From assembly GCA_025529335.1 (NCBI GenBank), contig JAMYHX010000017.1, positions 124,001 to 188,000 of the forward strand: a DNA stretch of 64,000 nt, read 5' to 3'. This document shows positions 8,917 to 20,697 of this stretch, piece by piece (position 1 is the first letter of the stretch; each line of letters opens with the position of its first letter). The translations under genes were made by a program, and so were the position numbers. Below the pieces are notes generated by a model. The model did no database searches, was not told the DNA's origin, and saw only the letters and a list, made by a program, of their open reading frames with translations. This DNA comes from Rhizopus sp. PT2906. Taxonomy: Eukaryota > Mucoromycota > Mucoromycetes > Mucorales > Rhizopodaceae.

Positions 8917-11544
8917 ATGGATACTACTGACGATAGAGTAGAAACAAGAAATTACATTCTTAGTCTATGTTCAGCACTTGGTGCTCATGAAGAACTTCCT
9001 TCTGCAGACGGAACAAGACAATACTCTGTGGGCGATGAAGCTCTTGGTAAGCAAGTTTAGCTGGAAAAAGAACAAGATTACCAACAAATAATATTAGCAT
9101 GTCTAAGGGACCTTAAGAGAGCTATTCGTGTTGACAGCGAATATAAAGAAAAGACAGTACTCAATACGATTGCCGAGTTTAATATTATTGAATCTGACAT
9201 CGTCCCTCTCATGTTATCATTTGAAGGTCAATCAACAGAGATCGCTAATAGATTCATACTGGCATGTGGTAAAAATAATAATAATAATAATGAAAATATA
9301 GAGTCATGTACTCAATATCTATACAAGTCGAGCTACTCGTGCCTATGACTTGGCCTATTGAGAAAAGCCTTGATGAAGAAGAAGAAGACGAATATGATCC
9401 TAATATAATTGATTGCTACAGGAAATATAAATTAGGCTTATTAAAGCCAGGTGTATTTGAAGTCATTTTACGCTTGGTTGAACCAGCTGTTCGCATCCCA
9501 TACAGGTAATAGAAAGCATATATTTTGTTTTTTTGGATCTAACCTCAATATTTGTCAAGTGAACGATCTATACGAGATAATACAGTCATTCGACTTGTCC
9601 TATACTTTTTCCGCAACTTGTCAGCTATTCCCGATTTAAATATATCACTGGCAGGAACAGTCGAGCAGATCAAGATGTCACATATGCAGGAAGACCTCAT
9701 GATTCGATTTTATGAAGCAGACGTGATCGAACTCTTATTGACCATCTCATCCAATAGTATCAACAAACAAGATTCATCAGAGTGGAATGTGCTTGTTTTA
9801 GAAATCTTATACAATATCTTTCAGCATGCTGACCCAAAGACCGTCTTTTCTTACAAGCATGCTTCTGATACAGTAAGAATATTTCTAGAGCATTCGTATA
9901 ATATTCATTTACCTCGATTTAGAAAAATGTGGGATTAAATGAACTATCAGCTAAACTATCAGAAATGCTTACAGTAGAAAAGGCTCAAAAACGACAGAAA
10001 ATAGCACATGGACCAACAAGACATAATAGGTTTGGTGGAACATATGTATTGGAAGATTGGGTAAATAGATTAGACAAAGTAAAAAAAAAAAAAAAGGGGT
10101 ACATGCTTATGCGCAATATAGGAAGGAAACAAAAAAGTCTTTCATAAACAACAGGCTGGATTTGCTGATGTAAGCGAATTGGTAGATGGAGACAAGAAGA
10201 TCAGCAGAGTTGGCCACAAGCGTAAACTTGCAGATGAAATTAGGGCTAAAAAAGTGTATCAAGATTCTCGATGTTTACTCTATCTTAAAGCAACTGCACA
10301 GTCTTTTGTGGAAACTTGTTTTAATGGTAAACAAAACAAAACAAAAAAAAGACAAGATTCTGATTGAAATAATAGCATTATTTTCATCTGTATTAAAGGA
10401 TATGAAAAGAGACGATAAAAAGATTGTAGACAAAGACTATATTCGCTACTATTTCTGTATGAGATGGTTCTTACAGTATCACCTTTATGAAAACAAGACG
10501 AGTAAAGCAAGAAAAGCCAATACATTATGTCTGCCTTCAAGACAAGACGAAGGAAATATATTGAACAAGTCATTTGATTTTGATTTGGTTGCTACAGCAT
10601 TTGATTTAGGCACAATATTATTTTGTATACATTACATTCGACAAAAGCAAGAAGAAAAGAAATGGTTTGAAGTGACTGTGACAGCAGATTGCTTTAGACA
10701 AATGCTGGTTAGTTTGCACGAAATGAGTCAATCAGAAGAAGAGGAGTATCGCGACGCTGCAGAACATATTCAAAGTAATGTATATTATGAGCAGTCAATT
10801 CTTGATCTACTTCACAGCCTAGTAAAAAACTATCGCAACCAATCCAAGCAATACTTAAAGACTATGGTCATGCTTACTCATGTACTGCTAAAAATGCTGG
10901 ATCATTATGCAAAAACAAAAAAGACTCTATTTGTACGAAAAAAGAAAAATGAACGCTCTAGAAAAAAGAAAGATAAAAAGAAACAGATGGTCGAAGGTAG
11001 CGAAGAACAAGAGGAAGTACAAATGGATGAAAGTGAAGGAAGCGAAAGTGAAGAAGATCATGGTCCTGCATATAACGAACAGTTATTTAAATTTGAAGGC
11101 TTTGAAAAGGTAAGATGTATATATCCTTCTTGTATGACTTAAATTAACACGTACAAGAAATACATGAATGAGGATGTTATTCACACATATTGTACTTTAC
11201 TGGAATACTATGCTGATCTGGAACCTGAATACATCCACTACATCACCAGCTTCTTTCACAGGGCCATGGTGAAAAGAAAGGCAGAATATCTGTTCTGGAA
11301 GTTGCCTGTCATGGAATTATTCAATCGCATCTTAATATACAGTAACAATTTCCCTAAAACAGAGGCACACAGCCAACTTAAAGAGTTCATTCGCTATTCA
11401 ACAAGGCTATTTTTCAAATATGCCAGTATATATCCTTTATTATTTGTCGAAGCACTTGTGCCTAGTATCAAGACAAGGACAGACGAACTGGACAAAATCA
11501 TGGCGATCCCTCAAACAGAGACCGTGGCCGAGGATGCATTGTAA
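8917..11544 (+). CDS. TOF1: Replication fork protection protein Tof1/Swi1/Timeless
   Basis: Eight exons: 8917-9046, 9098-9268, 9328-9505, 9560-9872, 9923-10060, 10122-10326, 10376-11109 and 11158-11544, giving about 751 residues. The N-terminal Timeless signature is clear once spliced: CSALGAHEELP, YSVGDEALACLRDLKRAIR, then NIIESDIVPLML and VIRLVLYFFRNLSAIP. Later motifs include TRHNRFGGTYVLE and RYYFCMRWFLQYHLYE. A lysine-rich then acidic segment (from about 10910) precedes the last exon. Tof1-Csm3 travels with the replisome and stabilises stalled forks. It is shorter than yeast Tof1, lacking a long C-terminal tail. An apparent TAG at 9058 is intronic. The promoter carries MCB/E2F sites. Confidence 0.93.
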
Positions 11545-11579
11545 ATAATAAAGTTGATTTTATTTGGATATACAGACAA

Positions 11580-13820
11580 CTACCTTTGCTTGGATGCTTT
11601 TGAGTAGATATAAACACCAGCAGCCGTAGCTGCCACGAGGACAATTGTAGCAGATAATATGATATGACTACTACTGCCTTTACTTATTTCATCCACAGTC
11701 TTTTCTTCTTTTACAGTTTCTATTTTTTCTTCAAAAGTAGTCATCCTTTCTGTCGCTGTTGTTGTTGATGATGATGTGGTTGATTTGCTGGTATCTATCC
11801 TATCATCCTGCACGAACAATTTGACTTTATTTTGTCCTGCTTTCATTGCCAAACGCACAGCATCTAATACATCAGAGTCACAGGTGATAAGCACTTTATC
11901 TCCTTCGTCATCCAAATAAGACAATGTGAGCCATTCCTTTTCATTTTCTACTTGGTTCGGAGGCAATTTAGATCGAATAGCCTCTAAAAGTTCATTATAT
12001 GTCAATTTTGTCACTACGCGATGTGTCTTTTGTTCGGCCAAAGTAAACTTGAATGTGAATACATCTTGTGCTATTGGTACTGCTGTTGTCAGTGATGACG
12101 AAGAGGCTTCGTTATTGTTGTTAACCATGCTTGCAGACTCGCTCGGTAAAATATCAGAATAAGTCTTTAATGATGTAGAAGGCTGTGGTGATATGAAAGG
12201 AGGAGGAGCTAGATGATTATTGCTGTTATTATTTGAGTTATCTGACAGCTGTGATCCGTTTTCTGCCAAATCAGCCGCGGAAGGACTGAAACTATCCCAA
12301 AAACGAGACCACATCGGTCCTCCTTCTGAATTGCTTCCCTGGATAGCGTTCATCTATTAGAAATGATGTCAGCAATCCATTTATCATGAATGACAAGATC
12401 TTATTACTTGTTTTAACGTGACATAAGTCAGCTTCAATACATCTACAGTGCCTACTATAGTGCCATCACCAATCACTGGAAGGTTGAGATAATGACCCTC
12501 TAATATTTTTGTTTTAGATGTTTCTTTAAATGATATCAAACTCTGTTTACACATTACTGTTCATAAGTTTAAGGGCATCCAAGACGGTTGTTTCAGGTGT
12601 AGCTGTATCTGGAGTTGGTGTCATCACTCGTGCCACTGTGCAGTTTTCAGGATTCAATCCTGCGGCGACAACGCGGAGTACTATGTCTTTACTGTATATG
12701 GATATGTCAGACCTAGTTATCTTTCTTTTTTTTTTTTTTTTTTAATATGAACTTACGAGGTAAAGATACCCTGAAGCTTGTGACTCTTTGTTACAAGAAC
12801 AGCGGTTGTATGTAGCTCTCTCATCAACACTGCTATTTCTTTTACATTTGTCTTATATTTCACTTGTGCTGGAGGAGTACCATCCAGGACAGATTCTAAC
12901 GTTGGACAGGCCATGCTCTCACGTAAATGTGTCATGTATTCATTTAGCTGAGCAGGGTTACCTCCAGACCATTCCTGGTCTACCCCTTCTAATGCATCGT
13001 ATAATTTTTGAGATGATCCAAATGCACGTTCCATTTTTTCAAGTGCCTCATATAAACATTTAGTGATATCCAATAATCCAAAGATATCACCTTCTTCATT
13101 ACAAACAGGCTATAAATAGTATGGATGAGCGAGATCGCGGTGATAAATTATAAAATATAGGCTTACTAAATGGCGGAATCCCCTTTGTACCATAAGATCA
13201 AGTGCCTCTGTTGCTGATGTATCAGACGTGACACACAGTGGATTCTTTGTCATGATTTGACTGACAGTTATTGTTCTGCATATGATGTTAGGCTTTCCTT
13301 ATCATTTTGCAGTCTCACACTTCTCTTTCCTACCTTGCATCTAAACCCTCGGCTACTACTCTATACGCAATGTCTTTGGCCTATCTCCTTGAGAAGTTTA
13401 ACTAAAAAAGGCAATTATGCAGCTTGACAAAGTTATTTTTGCTTACAGTAAATATGCCTGAAAGCTGGTCGTCTTCATTGACCACCAATACGCAATCGCA
13501 CCGTTTTGCAGCCATAAATTGTGCAGATTCTACGACAAGCATATTCTCTTTAACTGTCACAGCATGGTTTGGTCTTAAAGCAGAAACTGTTCCTGGTATA
13601 CGTTTGTTGAGTGTTCTGGTAGAAGTATTGGACTTTTTTGAGAATTCTTGCTCAAGCTTCTTTCGTAGTGCCTAAAGGTTATGGCGATCTAAGTTCTTGC
13701 CGTATAGACTAAAACAGTTTTTGTCCTTACTTCATCTTTTTTTGTTTGTCTCTGTCTACTGCTTGTGTCTGAAGGATCTGATACCTCAGCAGCCTTTATC
13801 TTTGTTGACCTTTTAGACAT
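11580..13820 (-). CDS. CBS/PB1 domain protein with a C-terminal membrane anchor
   Basis: Multi-exon gene from MSKRSTKIKAAEV (13820). The order is: basic linker; four CBS motifs forming two Bateman modules, the first with VTVKENMLVVESAQFMAAK, GIFTAKDIAYRVVAEGLDAR and VSQIMTKNPLCVTSDTSATE, the second around VKEIAVLMRELHTTAVLV, GIFTSKDIVLRVVAAGL and VARVMTPTPDTATPETT; a serine/asparagine-rich linker; a PB1 domain (FTFKFTLAEQKTHRVV to VKLFVQDD); and a single C-terminal transmembrane helix (IILSATIVLVAATAAGVYIY). This matches fungal Mug70-type CBS/PB1 proteins. CBS pairs usually bind adenine nucleotides and PB1 mediates pairing with partners. One intron carries an A18 run (sense strand). The stop is 35 bp from that of TOF1. 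Confidence 0.88.
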
Positions 13821-14681
13821 CAATAGATCTTTTGATAATAAAAACAAGAGGAAAAAGCAAAAGAAGAAAAAAAAGGACTTGCAGTGTTTTTCCCCCCTTC
13901 AAAAATTACTCTCGTCAAAACATTTGTAGCCCAATAAGGAACTAAATTTCTGCTGTTGATAGAAAATTAGCAGACAGTTTTAAACAGGCTCCACGTTCTT
14001 TTGTATTAGCAATTATTGTTTCTCAGTCAGCATAGCCAAAGTAGTCTAAAGACTACAAGAAGCACTATATTAAAGTATCGCTTGTACGAAATGATGGGCA
14101 GATACTTGGCCGCTGTATTCACAATTTAAACGATAGAGTACAATAAGCCTGTATGTATATTGATTATACATCATATATTGGACTTGACGTGTGTTAACGA
14201 CCGATTCCTCAAGTGATCTTTTGCCGTGCTTAACCAAATAATTTCCACTCCTTCGCGGATGAAATTAGCGAAGCTTGGAATTGACTTAGAAAGACGCATT
14301 AGTACTCTGTCCACAAACTTCTGTGAGTCGAAATCTTTTTTCACTGTCATGTCAAAATGTAAACTACTACGAATTCGGCGATAAGCTATTCTAAAGTAAA
14401 ACATATCGCATGTGCAAAAGTAAATGATCCCATTCTTTACACCAAAGGGTAACATTCCATAAAAGGAGTGACTTTATAAAGTTGCAATCGTGAACTTTTT
14501 TTTACTACTGTATTGCTGTCAGTCTCTCTGTATTGTTTATTTTTAGAGTATAGTCTTCTTTAAACAACCGTACAAAAAACGTCACAAAGGGCGCAATAGC
14601 GGGGTATAAATTACCGTCTTACAGCATTCTGTGTGGCTTTTTTAAATCAAGCATCCTTTTCTTTACCCTGGATTATTTATA
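13821..14681. other. Intergenic region, one doubtful minus-strand ORF
   Basis: Divergent region between the CBS/PB1 gene and mitochondrial uS11. A 94-codon minus-strand ORF (14171-14455, with VKKDFDSQKFVDRVLMRL and FANFIREGVEIIWL) has protein-like composition but no recognised family, no clear promoter and no spliced extension. I do not call it a gene. Confidence 0.3.
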
Positions 14682-15320
14682 ATGTTGAGACTTAAACACA
14701 ATATCCCCAGGGCCTGCCAACAAATTACACAACAGCCTTGCTTACAAAGACTTATTCAAACACGATGGGTATCCAACACCATTCCACAAACAGCCGGACA
14801 GCCATCAAAACAAATGGAGGGCATCTTGAAGGTGCTGTCAAATTCAAAAGTCCAGAATAGAGACGGTCTTTCCAACATTCTGCAGGACTCTGTTGAAAAA
14901 AACAAAAACAAAGTAAAGCCAGAATTCAACTTTGACCTTCATGGCCTCGGCGAGGCTCTTAATTTTGGACCTCCTCACCAGCTTCATATTAATGCCTCTC
15001 CCAATAATACCATTGTCACCTTGACTCGACCTAATGGCTTACCTTTAATCACAACCTCTGGAGGATCAGCAGGCTTCAAGAAAGCTGCTCGTAGTGGATA
15101 TGAAGCAGCGCATCAAGCATCACTTCAGCTTTTGGAAAAGATGCAAGCAAAGAACTTACAGGTGGCTCATGTTCACTTTATCTTGAAGGGATTTGGACCT
15201 GGAAGAGAAGCTGCATTTAAAGCTTTAGCTACAGGCGCAACTTGGAAAATTAAACGAATCACAGATGCTACACCTGTTCCCTTTGGTGGTTGTAGACCAA
15301 AGAAGGCTAGACGTCTCTAA
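14682..15320 (+). CDS. MRPS18: Mitochondrial small-subunit ribosomal protein uS11m
   Basis: Single exon, 212 residues. Residues 1-40 form a basic mitochondrial presequence (MLRLKHNIPRACQQITQQ). From about residue 95 the uS11 fold follows: LHINASPNNTIVTLTRPNG, TTSGGSAGFKKAARSGYEA, VHFILKGFGPGREAAFKAL and the closing ITDATPVPFGGCRPKKARRL. uS11m sits on the platform of the mitochondrial 37S subunit and contacts the 3' part of the small rRNA. MRPS18 is the yeast gene name of this family. Confidence 0.93.
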   Translation: MLRLKHNIPRACQQITQQPCLQRLIQTRWVSNTIPQTAGQPSKQMEGILKVLSNSKVQNRDGLSNILQDSVEKNKNKVKPEFNFDLHGLGEALNFGPPHQLHINASPNNTIVTLTRPNGLPLITTSGGSAGFKKAARSGYEAAHQASLQLLEKMQAKNLQVAHVHFILKGFGPGREAAFKALATGATWKIKRITDATPVPFGGCRPKKARRL

Positions 15321-15610
15321 TGTTTAAACTATCATAGAATAAAAAAGTACATGAATTGCAATGTGATCCATTTGAGGGCGTACGTAGATAATATGAGGGT
15401 CAAGGCATCAAAAAAGAGACATTTCTTATTATTTAGAACCAATATCGTTGAAACTGTCATTTATGTCCATTGATGGACGATATAACCATTCGTGCTGTAA
15501 CACAGACACAAAGCTGCATCATTCTTTCCCCTCTTCTTTTAATGTCAACATCAAAAAAGAAAACGGGCCTACGATGTCACTTGTATATAGAAAAATAGTT
15601 TTTTTTATTG

Positions 15611-16333
15611 TTAAACCATGGCAGTAGGCGGTGCAGCCGTAGGAGTGGCTTCCATTCCTTCAAACATGGTGCTTCTTTCACTCTTGAAAAAGAATTGTAA
15701 TGAAAATTGCTTCAAATCGTGATCCCAATGAGTCCAAAATTTTCCTGGTGTTTCGTCTACTTTTGTACTCTGTATCTTGAAAGCAATTGATTCATAAGGT
15801 TCTGCTGCTATAACCAGGTATTGGTAAGCGTTATTAGGTGGTTCTACTTTTTGTTCGTAAGCTCCCATAAATCGATGACGAGGCTTGACTTCTTGACCAA
15901 TCTCTGGGTATTGAATTTGATAAAGGAATCCAAGTTGGCGAGTGACAGGATCCCGTACTTTGGTAATTCGATAACCTGGTCGACCTATTTTGATTATATT
16001 TCTGCGTGGTGCAATCACAGGTTTAGCAGGACCAATGGCTGGCTGTACTAGGTTATTTTCCTTTGCTTCTCTAGCTGCACGTCGTGCTAAATTGGTCTGA
16101 TGCTTTTTTCCTTGAGTGTGTGCAAGATAGGAGCCTTCACTTGTATGTAATGTTAGACATAGTTTACACTCATATGAACCCAAGTGGTTTTTCATAAAGT
16201 AAGGATCTTTGCTGATGTCGATTGTTTCCATGGCTAATTTACGAAGTCTTTCACGACGGTCGACATTGGATTCAGAATAACTGGCTACTCCTCCTCCTCT
16301 GTGTTTGCTACCAACTCGATTTTGGAAATCCAT
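15611..16333 (-). CDS. SF3A2: Splicing factor 3a subunit 2 (Prp11)
   Basis: Single exon, 240 residues from MDFQNRVGSKHRGGGVASYS. It has the SF3A2 N-terminus, then a matrin-type C2H2 finger (YECKLCLTLHTSEGSYLAH, GKKHQTNLARRAA), IKIGRPGYRITKVRDP, LGFLYQIQYPEI, and VIAAEPYESIAFKIQS followed by KFWTHWDHDLKQFSLQFFF. It is part of the U2 snRNP SF3a complex that recognises the branch site. The long proline-rich repeats of animal SF3A2 are missing, as in yeast Prp11. The unspliced structure is unusual in this intron-rich window. Confidence 0.95.
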   Translation of the reverse strand: MDFQNRVGSKHRGGGVASYSESNVDRRERLRKLAMETIDISKDPYFMKNHLGSYECKLCLTLHTSEGSYLAHTQGKKHQTNLARRAAREAKENNLVQPAIGPAKPVIAPRRNIIKIGRPGYRITKVRDPVTRQLGFLYQIQYPEIGQEVKPRHRFMGAYEQKVEPPNNAYQYLVIAAEPYESIAFKIQSTKVDETPGKFWTHWDHDLKQFSLQFFFKSERSTMFEGMEATPTAAPPTAMV

Positions 16334-16777
16334 TTTTTATGTACTGCGTAATGTGGAAAAGAGAAGAAAAAAGAAAAAGAAGAGGTAAAATTTTACAAAT
16401 AAAATGTTAAGTTGTATCACGTGACAACTTCCAGTCTAATGATTACATAAAAGGCGTCCAGAAGGAATATATCTATCACTGTGTTAATGTTGAGCTTAAT
16501 AAGTATCTTTTAAATGGCTGTACGCATTACATTGTCAATATTTGCTTATGTTACTGCTCTGAAATTGTAATACATACAGCCTTTCTTCTTTTTATACGCA
16601 CACACACAAGGTGGCCTAAATCCTGAAACTAAACAGTGTAATTTAGCATTCAACTGTTCTTGAAAGACTTTTTTTTTTCAATGGTATGACTCCCAAGCAG
16701 ATTTGTTACACTTTTTCACTATTTATCAGAAATATAAAATCAGCATAAAAAAAAATGACCCTTTTTCTTTGTTCAAA
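16334..16777. promoter_or_regulatory. Divergent promoter region SF3A2 / Ku80
   Basis: AT-rich divergent region of 444 bp without a supported ORF. A T-tract (about 16671-16679) and an A-tract precede the Ku80 start; the ATG at 16703 is in frame with Ku80 but encodes sequence unlike the family. Confidence 0.4.
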
Positions 16778-19567
16778 ATGGCACAAAAAAGAGCAACAGT
16801 TTATATTCTCAATGTCACAGAATCAATGAGTCATTATCCTGAAAATGCTTTTCAGAAAGCTTTAGATTGTATAACTGCTTCTCTTGAAGACAAAGTAACT
16901 ATAAATTTTCTGCTTGTTCTTATAGTTATTCATTATGTCTTAGATTCTGTCAGGACGAAAAACAGATTTCACCTCTATTCTTCTAGCAGGAACACTCAAT
17001 ACAGACAACGTTTGTGCGGACCAATTGGACACACCAGATCAATATCAAAACATTTCGACACTCTATCCTTTACAGCAAACAACCTTGAGCATATTGCGAC
17101 AGTTGATAAAAATACAACCAGTATCAGATTCGAATATAAAAGTGGATGGTAAATGACGTGTTTTTGATAAAGACACACAATCTTATATTGTAATAGTACT
17201 TGATGCTGTTATTGTCGCTATCCAAATGATTTTGGCTTACTGCAAGAAATTGAAATACGAGAAATGCATTGCAGTATTCTCAAACGCAAAAGATCCTATC
17301 GATTGGAGAGACTATCATGATATCGCAGCAGTCCTTAGAGATAATAATATTGTAATGCTATTCAAGTAAGAAAGGAAGCAGAGAAAGACATTGTTTGATA
17401 GATTCATCTAAATTAGCATATAGTGGTGTGGATTATCATGAATACAAGGACCCAATGTGTATTAAGGAGATCGAGATGAACTATGATTTTTGGATCAAAC
17501 TAGCATCTCAAACACCAGATGGTCGCGTATGTCATATAAACGAGACTTATGAGGAGATAAATCAGATTCAAGTCAAAGAAGTTAGACCAACACCTAGCTA
17601 TCGAGGGTATCTTTATCTTGGAAGTCCTAGCAAAAACCATTTTCTTGCCATAAGCGTGTTTATGTACCTTCGTGTGAAGGAGGTCAAGATGCCTAGTTCT
17701 AAAAAGTATTCAAGTTTGAGCCAAGGCCCAACTTATGACGTTGTTCCCGAAAAGATCTATACGGTCTCTAATACAGGCGAAAGTAAGACAGACGGCATTG
17801 ATACGACAGAGGAAGAGGATTACATCACTGTCTCTAGGGACGAGCTAGAAAAGGCATATCGCTTTGGTAAGCAGGTAGTTAAAGTATCACCTGAAGAAGA
17901 AGAGTATGGCAAATTGAAAACGAAGAAGGAGTTGTCTATTCTTGAATTTGTGCCTGCGAGCACAGTAAATATCTTTAGTATCTTTTTATGTATGTGTTTT
18001 GTACTAATATATGTATACAGTTTCGCAGATACTACTTGAAAGGTCATCCCTATATTGTATCAGCAGGCAGCTATTGTTCAGAAGAGTCCGCCGTAGCCAT
18101 CTCGGCCTTAGCTCATGCACTACATGAAACAGATACTTTGGCACTCGTACGCTATGTTTATAAAGACGATAGTGCTCCCAAATTAGGTGTTTTATTCCCC
18201 TTATTTGAAAAGGACATTTCATTACTTCATTATGTCGAGGTAAGACGATTTGTATCAAAGGCACCAACTTAAATATACTATTCTAGCTTCCTTTCTCAGA
18301 AGATGTTCATCCATACACATTCCCATCTCCTCCAAAAGATATCAGTGATGATACAAAAGGAAGCCAGCTGATAGATGAACTGATTGACACAATGGATCTA
18401 AACAAGCTGACAGACATACACGGGTAAATGATATAGACCAAGATAAATGTTTGGAGAGTGATACTTATGATTATTATTACAGAAACAAATACCTAGACCC
18501 TAATGACACATTCAATCCTATTTTTTGGAGAGTCAATAAGGCTATCAAGGCCCGTGCATTGGATCCAAATGCAGCTATACCTGAGTTGGGCAAAGAATTT
18601 CAAGTTCAATACAATACCCCAGATGCATTCAAAGAGTCATTAATGTTCACCGCAGCAAGATTACAGGATCATTTTCAAATCAAAAAAGGCATGGTTTATC
18701 AGTCTATCCTTATCAGTCTGCTAATACTTTTTTTGTATAGTGGAGGAAAAGGAAAAGAAGAGAAAGTACGAACAAGCGAATGATGAAGCTTCTTTCAAAC
18801 TGACACCTATTGATGAGCTCGTTCAAAAGAATAAGCAGACAAAGATACAGCACTCTAATGGCGATGTACAGAATATTACGATTAATACACCAATAGATGA
18901 TTTCAAAGCAATGGTATCAAACAAGGAGATAGATCTTGTTACTAAAGGTATCTGTTAAGTCAAAAGAAGCTAATAATGATCACTTACCTCGTCTATTAGC
19001 TGTTGAGCAACTAAGCAAGATTGTGATTGAACTTGTCACTCGTTCATTTGGAAGTCAAAATTATCAAAAGGCCATAGAGTGTCTTCAAGTCATGAGAAAT
19101 ACAGCAGTTGAGGTATGTTTTTGAAAATAGAAACTACAAATAAAACTAAAAGGAACAAAAGGAAGAAGAGGCCAAAACATTTAACGCAACACTGAATCAA
19201 CTCAAAGGATGGTGTGAGTTGAGCAACAAGACATCACCACGTCGTCAATTCTGGGAAATGCTTAAAGGGAATAAACTTACTCTCATAACTCAGGAAGAGA
19301 GTAAGGATGCAGACGTTCAACATCTTACAAAGAATGATGCTCTGAAGGTACAGCCTTTTTGTATATATACCATAAGCCTTTTTTTAATACTAGATAAATA
19401 GTTCTTTGATGAAGAAGCTGGTTCAACGGAACCTATGATACTGAGCACTCAAGAAGATGCAGAAGACATGTTTGATGTAGATGACTTGGTAAGTTTATAT
19501 AAATGTTACCAGAAAGCAAAATGCCTGGTTGCTCATTGAATATCATTAGTTGAATCAAATGGAATAA
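16778..19567 (+). CDS. YKU80: Ku80 subunit of the Ku DNA-end-binding heterodimer
   Basis: About twelve exons: 16778-16894, 16944-17152, 17197-17365, 17424-17964, 18021-18239, 18287-18423, 18483-18688, 18741-18947, 19000-19112, 19153-19347, 19402-19488 and 19550-19567. The start MAQKRATVYILNVTESM opens the Ku vWA domain, which continues with LSGRKTDFTSILLAGT. The beta-barrel region has FRRYYLKGHPYIVSAGS and LALVRYVYKDDSAPKLGVL; the arm reads NKYLDPNDTFNPIFWRVNKA. A helical C-terminal domain (IVIELVTRSFGSQNY) follows. The protein ends EDAEDMFDVDDLLNQME, resembling the DNA-PKcs-binding tail of vertebrate Ku80. Ku loads on double-strand ends for non-homologous joining. One intron is best modelled as GC-AG. 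Confidence 0.92.
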
Positions 19568-19661
19568 AATGTGTCTGTAAATAGAGATAAATGTAATTTG
19601 TATGAATTAATGGGTTACAAAATAAAACTACACAAATGGCTTTATCCTTGTGTTTAATATA

Positions 19662-20690
19662 TTAGTACACAGTTTGTCTAGACGTCAAGTAATCATACAC
19701 AGGGTCATAGAAATACCCTTTCCAGAAAGGGCGTAAATGATATACAAATGCCTTTAGTAGCTTGCTTTTATCTAGTTCTGACAGGCTATATAATCTAGAT
19801 ACACCTGTGCTGCAACCCGAAGGATCCATATAGCACCAAGGAAGCACTGTCCAGGGTTTTACTCCATTCATGATGCATTGATCGTATACGTGAGAATAAA
19901 GCGAGGGCCCGGCAGCGGCCACTCTTGAAGCTTGCTTAATCATTTCGCATAGATAAGCAGAGCGTCTAGAGAAATGCATTAAGGGTCCCGTAAATCTCTT
20001 TGATTTTGTTTCATGACAATCTCCCTGAGACATCCACTCTTGATCTAGTAAAGGGGCAAGATCACGAATAAATAGGATATCCATGTTGAACCAGACGCCA
20101 CCATGTTGATAGAGAATAAGTAATGGGAGTAGTTCTGAAGATAGACTGATAGAGTCAAAAGAAGTAGTTAGATCAGCGATCGAGATAATTCTGTATTGGA
20201 GGTTATCCTTGTCAGAAAGGGCTTTCCAATGTGGTGAGTCTAACTGTTCTTTTCTCGTGATCCACAGCGTAAGCTGTGATGACGGTTGTGTCAATAAAAA
20301 GGATTGTATTGTATCGAAATGTCTTTTTGTGAAGAGTTCGTCTATTAACAAGGTGTGAAATACAGTGTTGGTACTAGCAGTAGTGGCATTAGGATGAATT
20401 AAGGATGCATAATCAAAGCAAGTATCCTCATCTATAGCAGTGGGTATAATGATAGCATGTTGTTGTATAGCTGTATGATTATTAAAACAGTAAAGTGGCT
20501 CTTTGTTTACTTCAATAGAAGCAAGTGATTCCCTCAGGAAGACATGAGCATTGAGGTCTACTTTATAAAATAAAAAGAATGACAACAATAAGCCAACAAG
20601 GGTGATGCATGTCCATTTAGCAAAGACGAAGCATAGTTGGCCACGATGAATCTTTGTCAATAGACCTTTCTTATTATTCCAAATTTGCAT
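19662..20690 (-). CDS. Type II membrane glycosyltransferase, DXD/GT32-like
   Basis: Single exon of about 342 residues from MQIWNNKKGLLTKIHRGQ (20690). A longer upstream frame would run through a T37 tract (poly-Phe) and is rejected. Residues 25-45 form a signal anchor (ITLVGLLLSFFLFYKV), placing the catalytic domain in the Golgi lumen. The sugar-binding core reads LILYQHGGVWFNMDILFIRD, the place of the metal-binding DXD motif of Gly_transf_sug enzymes, but with NMD instead of DxD. Later motifs include GPLMHFSRRSAYLCEM and TVLPWCYMDP. Donor and acceptor are unknown. It converges on Ku80 with 94 bp between stops. Confidence 0.75.
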   Translation of the reverse strand: MQIWNNKKGLLTKIHRGQLCFVFAKWTCITLVGLLLSFFLFYKVDLNAHVFLRESLASIEVNKEPLYCFNNHTAIQQHAIIIPTAIDEDTCFDYASLIHPNATTASTNTVFHTLLIDELFTKRHFDTIQSFLLTQPSSQLTLWITRKEQLDSPHWKALSDKDNLQYRIISIADLTTSFDSISLSSELLPLLILYQHGGVWFNMDILFIRDLAPLLDQEWMSQGDCHETKSKRFTGPLMHFSRRSAYLCEMIKQASRVAAAGPSLYSHVYDQCIMNGVKPWTVLPWCYMDPSGCSTGVSRLYSLSELDKSKLLKAFVYHLRPFWKGYFYDPVYDYLTSRQTVY

Positions 20691-20697
20691 AAAGAGG

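Noticed and set aside
9047..9097. In-frame TAG at 9058 in TOF1 suggesting a pseudogene
   Set aside because: The TAG lies in a regular 51-nt GTAAGC...TTAG intron; splicing yields the canonical VGDEALACLRDLKR.
13820..14455. 94-codon minus-strand ORF near 14.2-14.45 kb as a gene
   Set aside because: Protein-like in places but no recognised domain, exon links or promoter; left as unresolved intergenic DNA.
16703..16777. Upstream in-frame ATG as the start of Ku80
   Set aside because: The extra 25 residues are unlike the family, and MAQKRATVYIL aligns with the normal Ku80 start.
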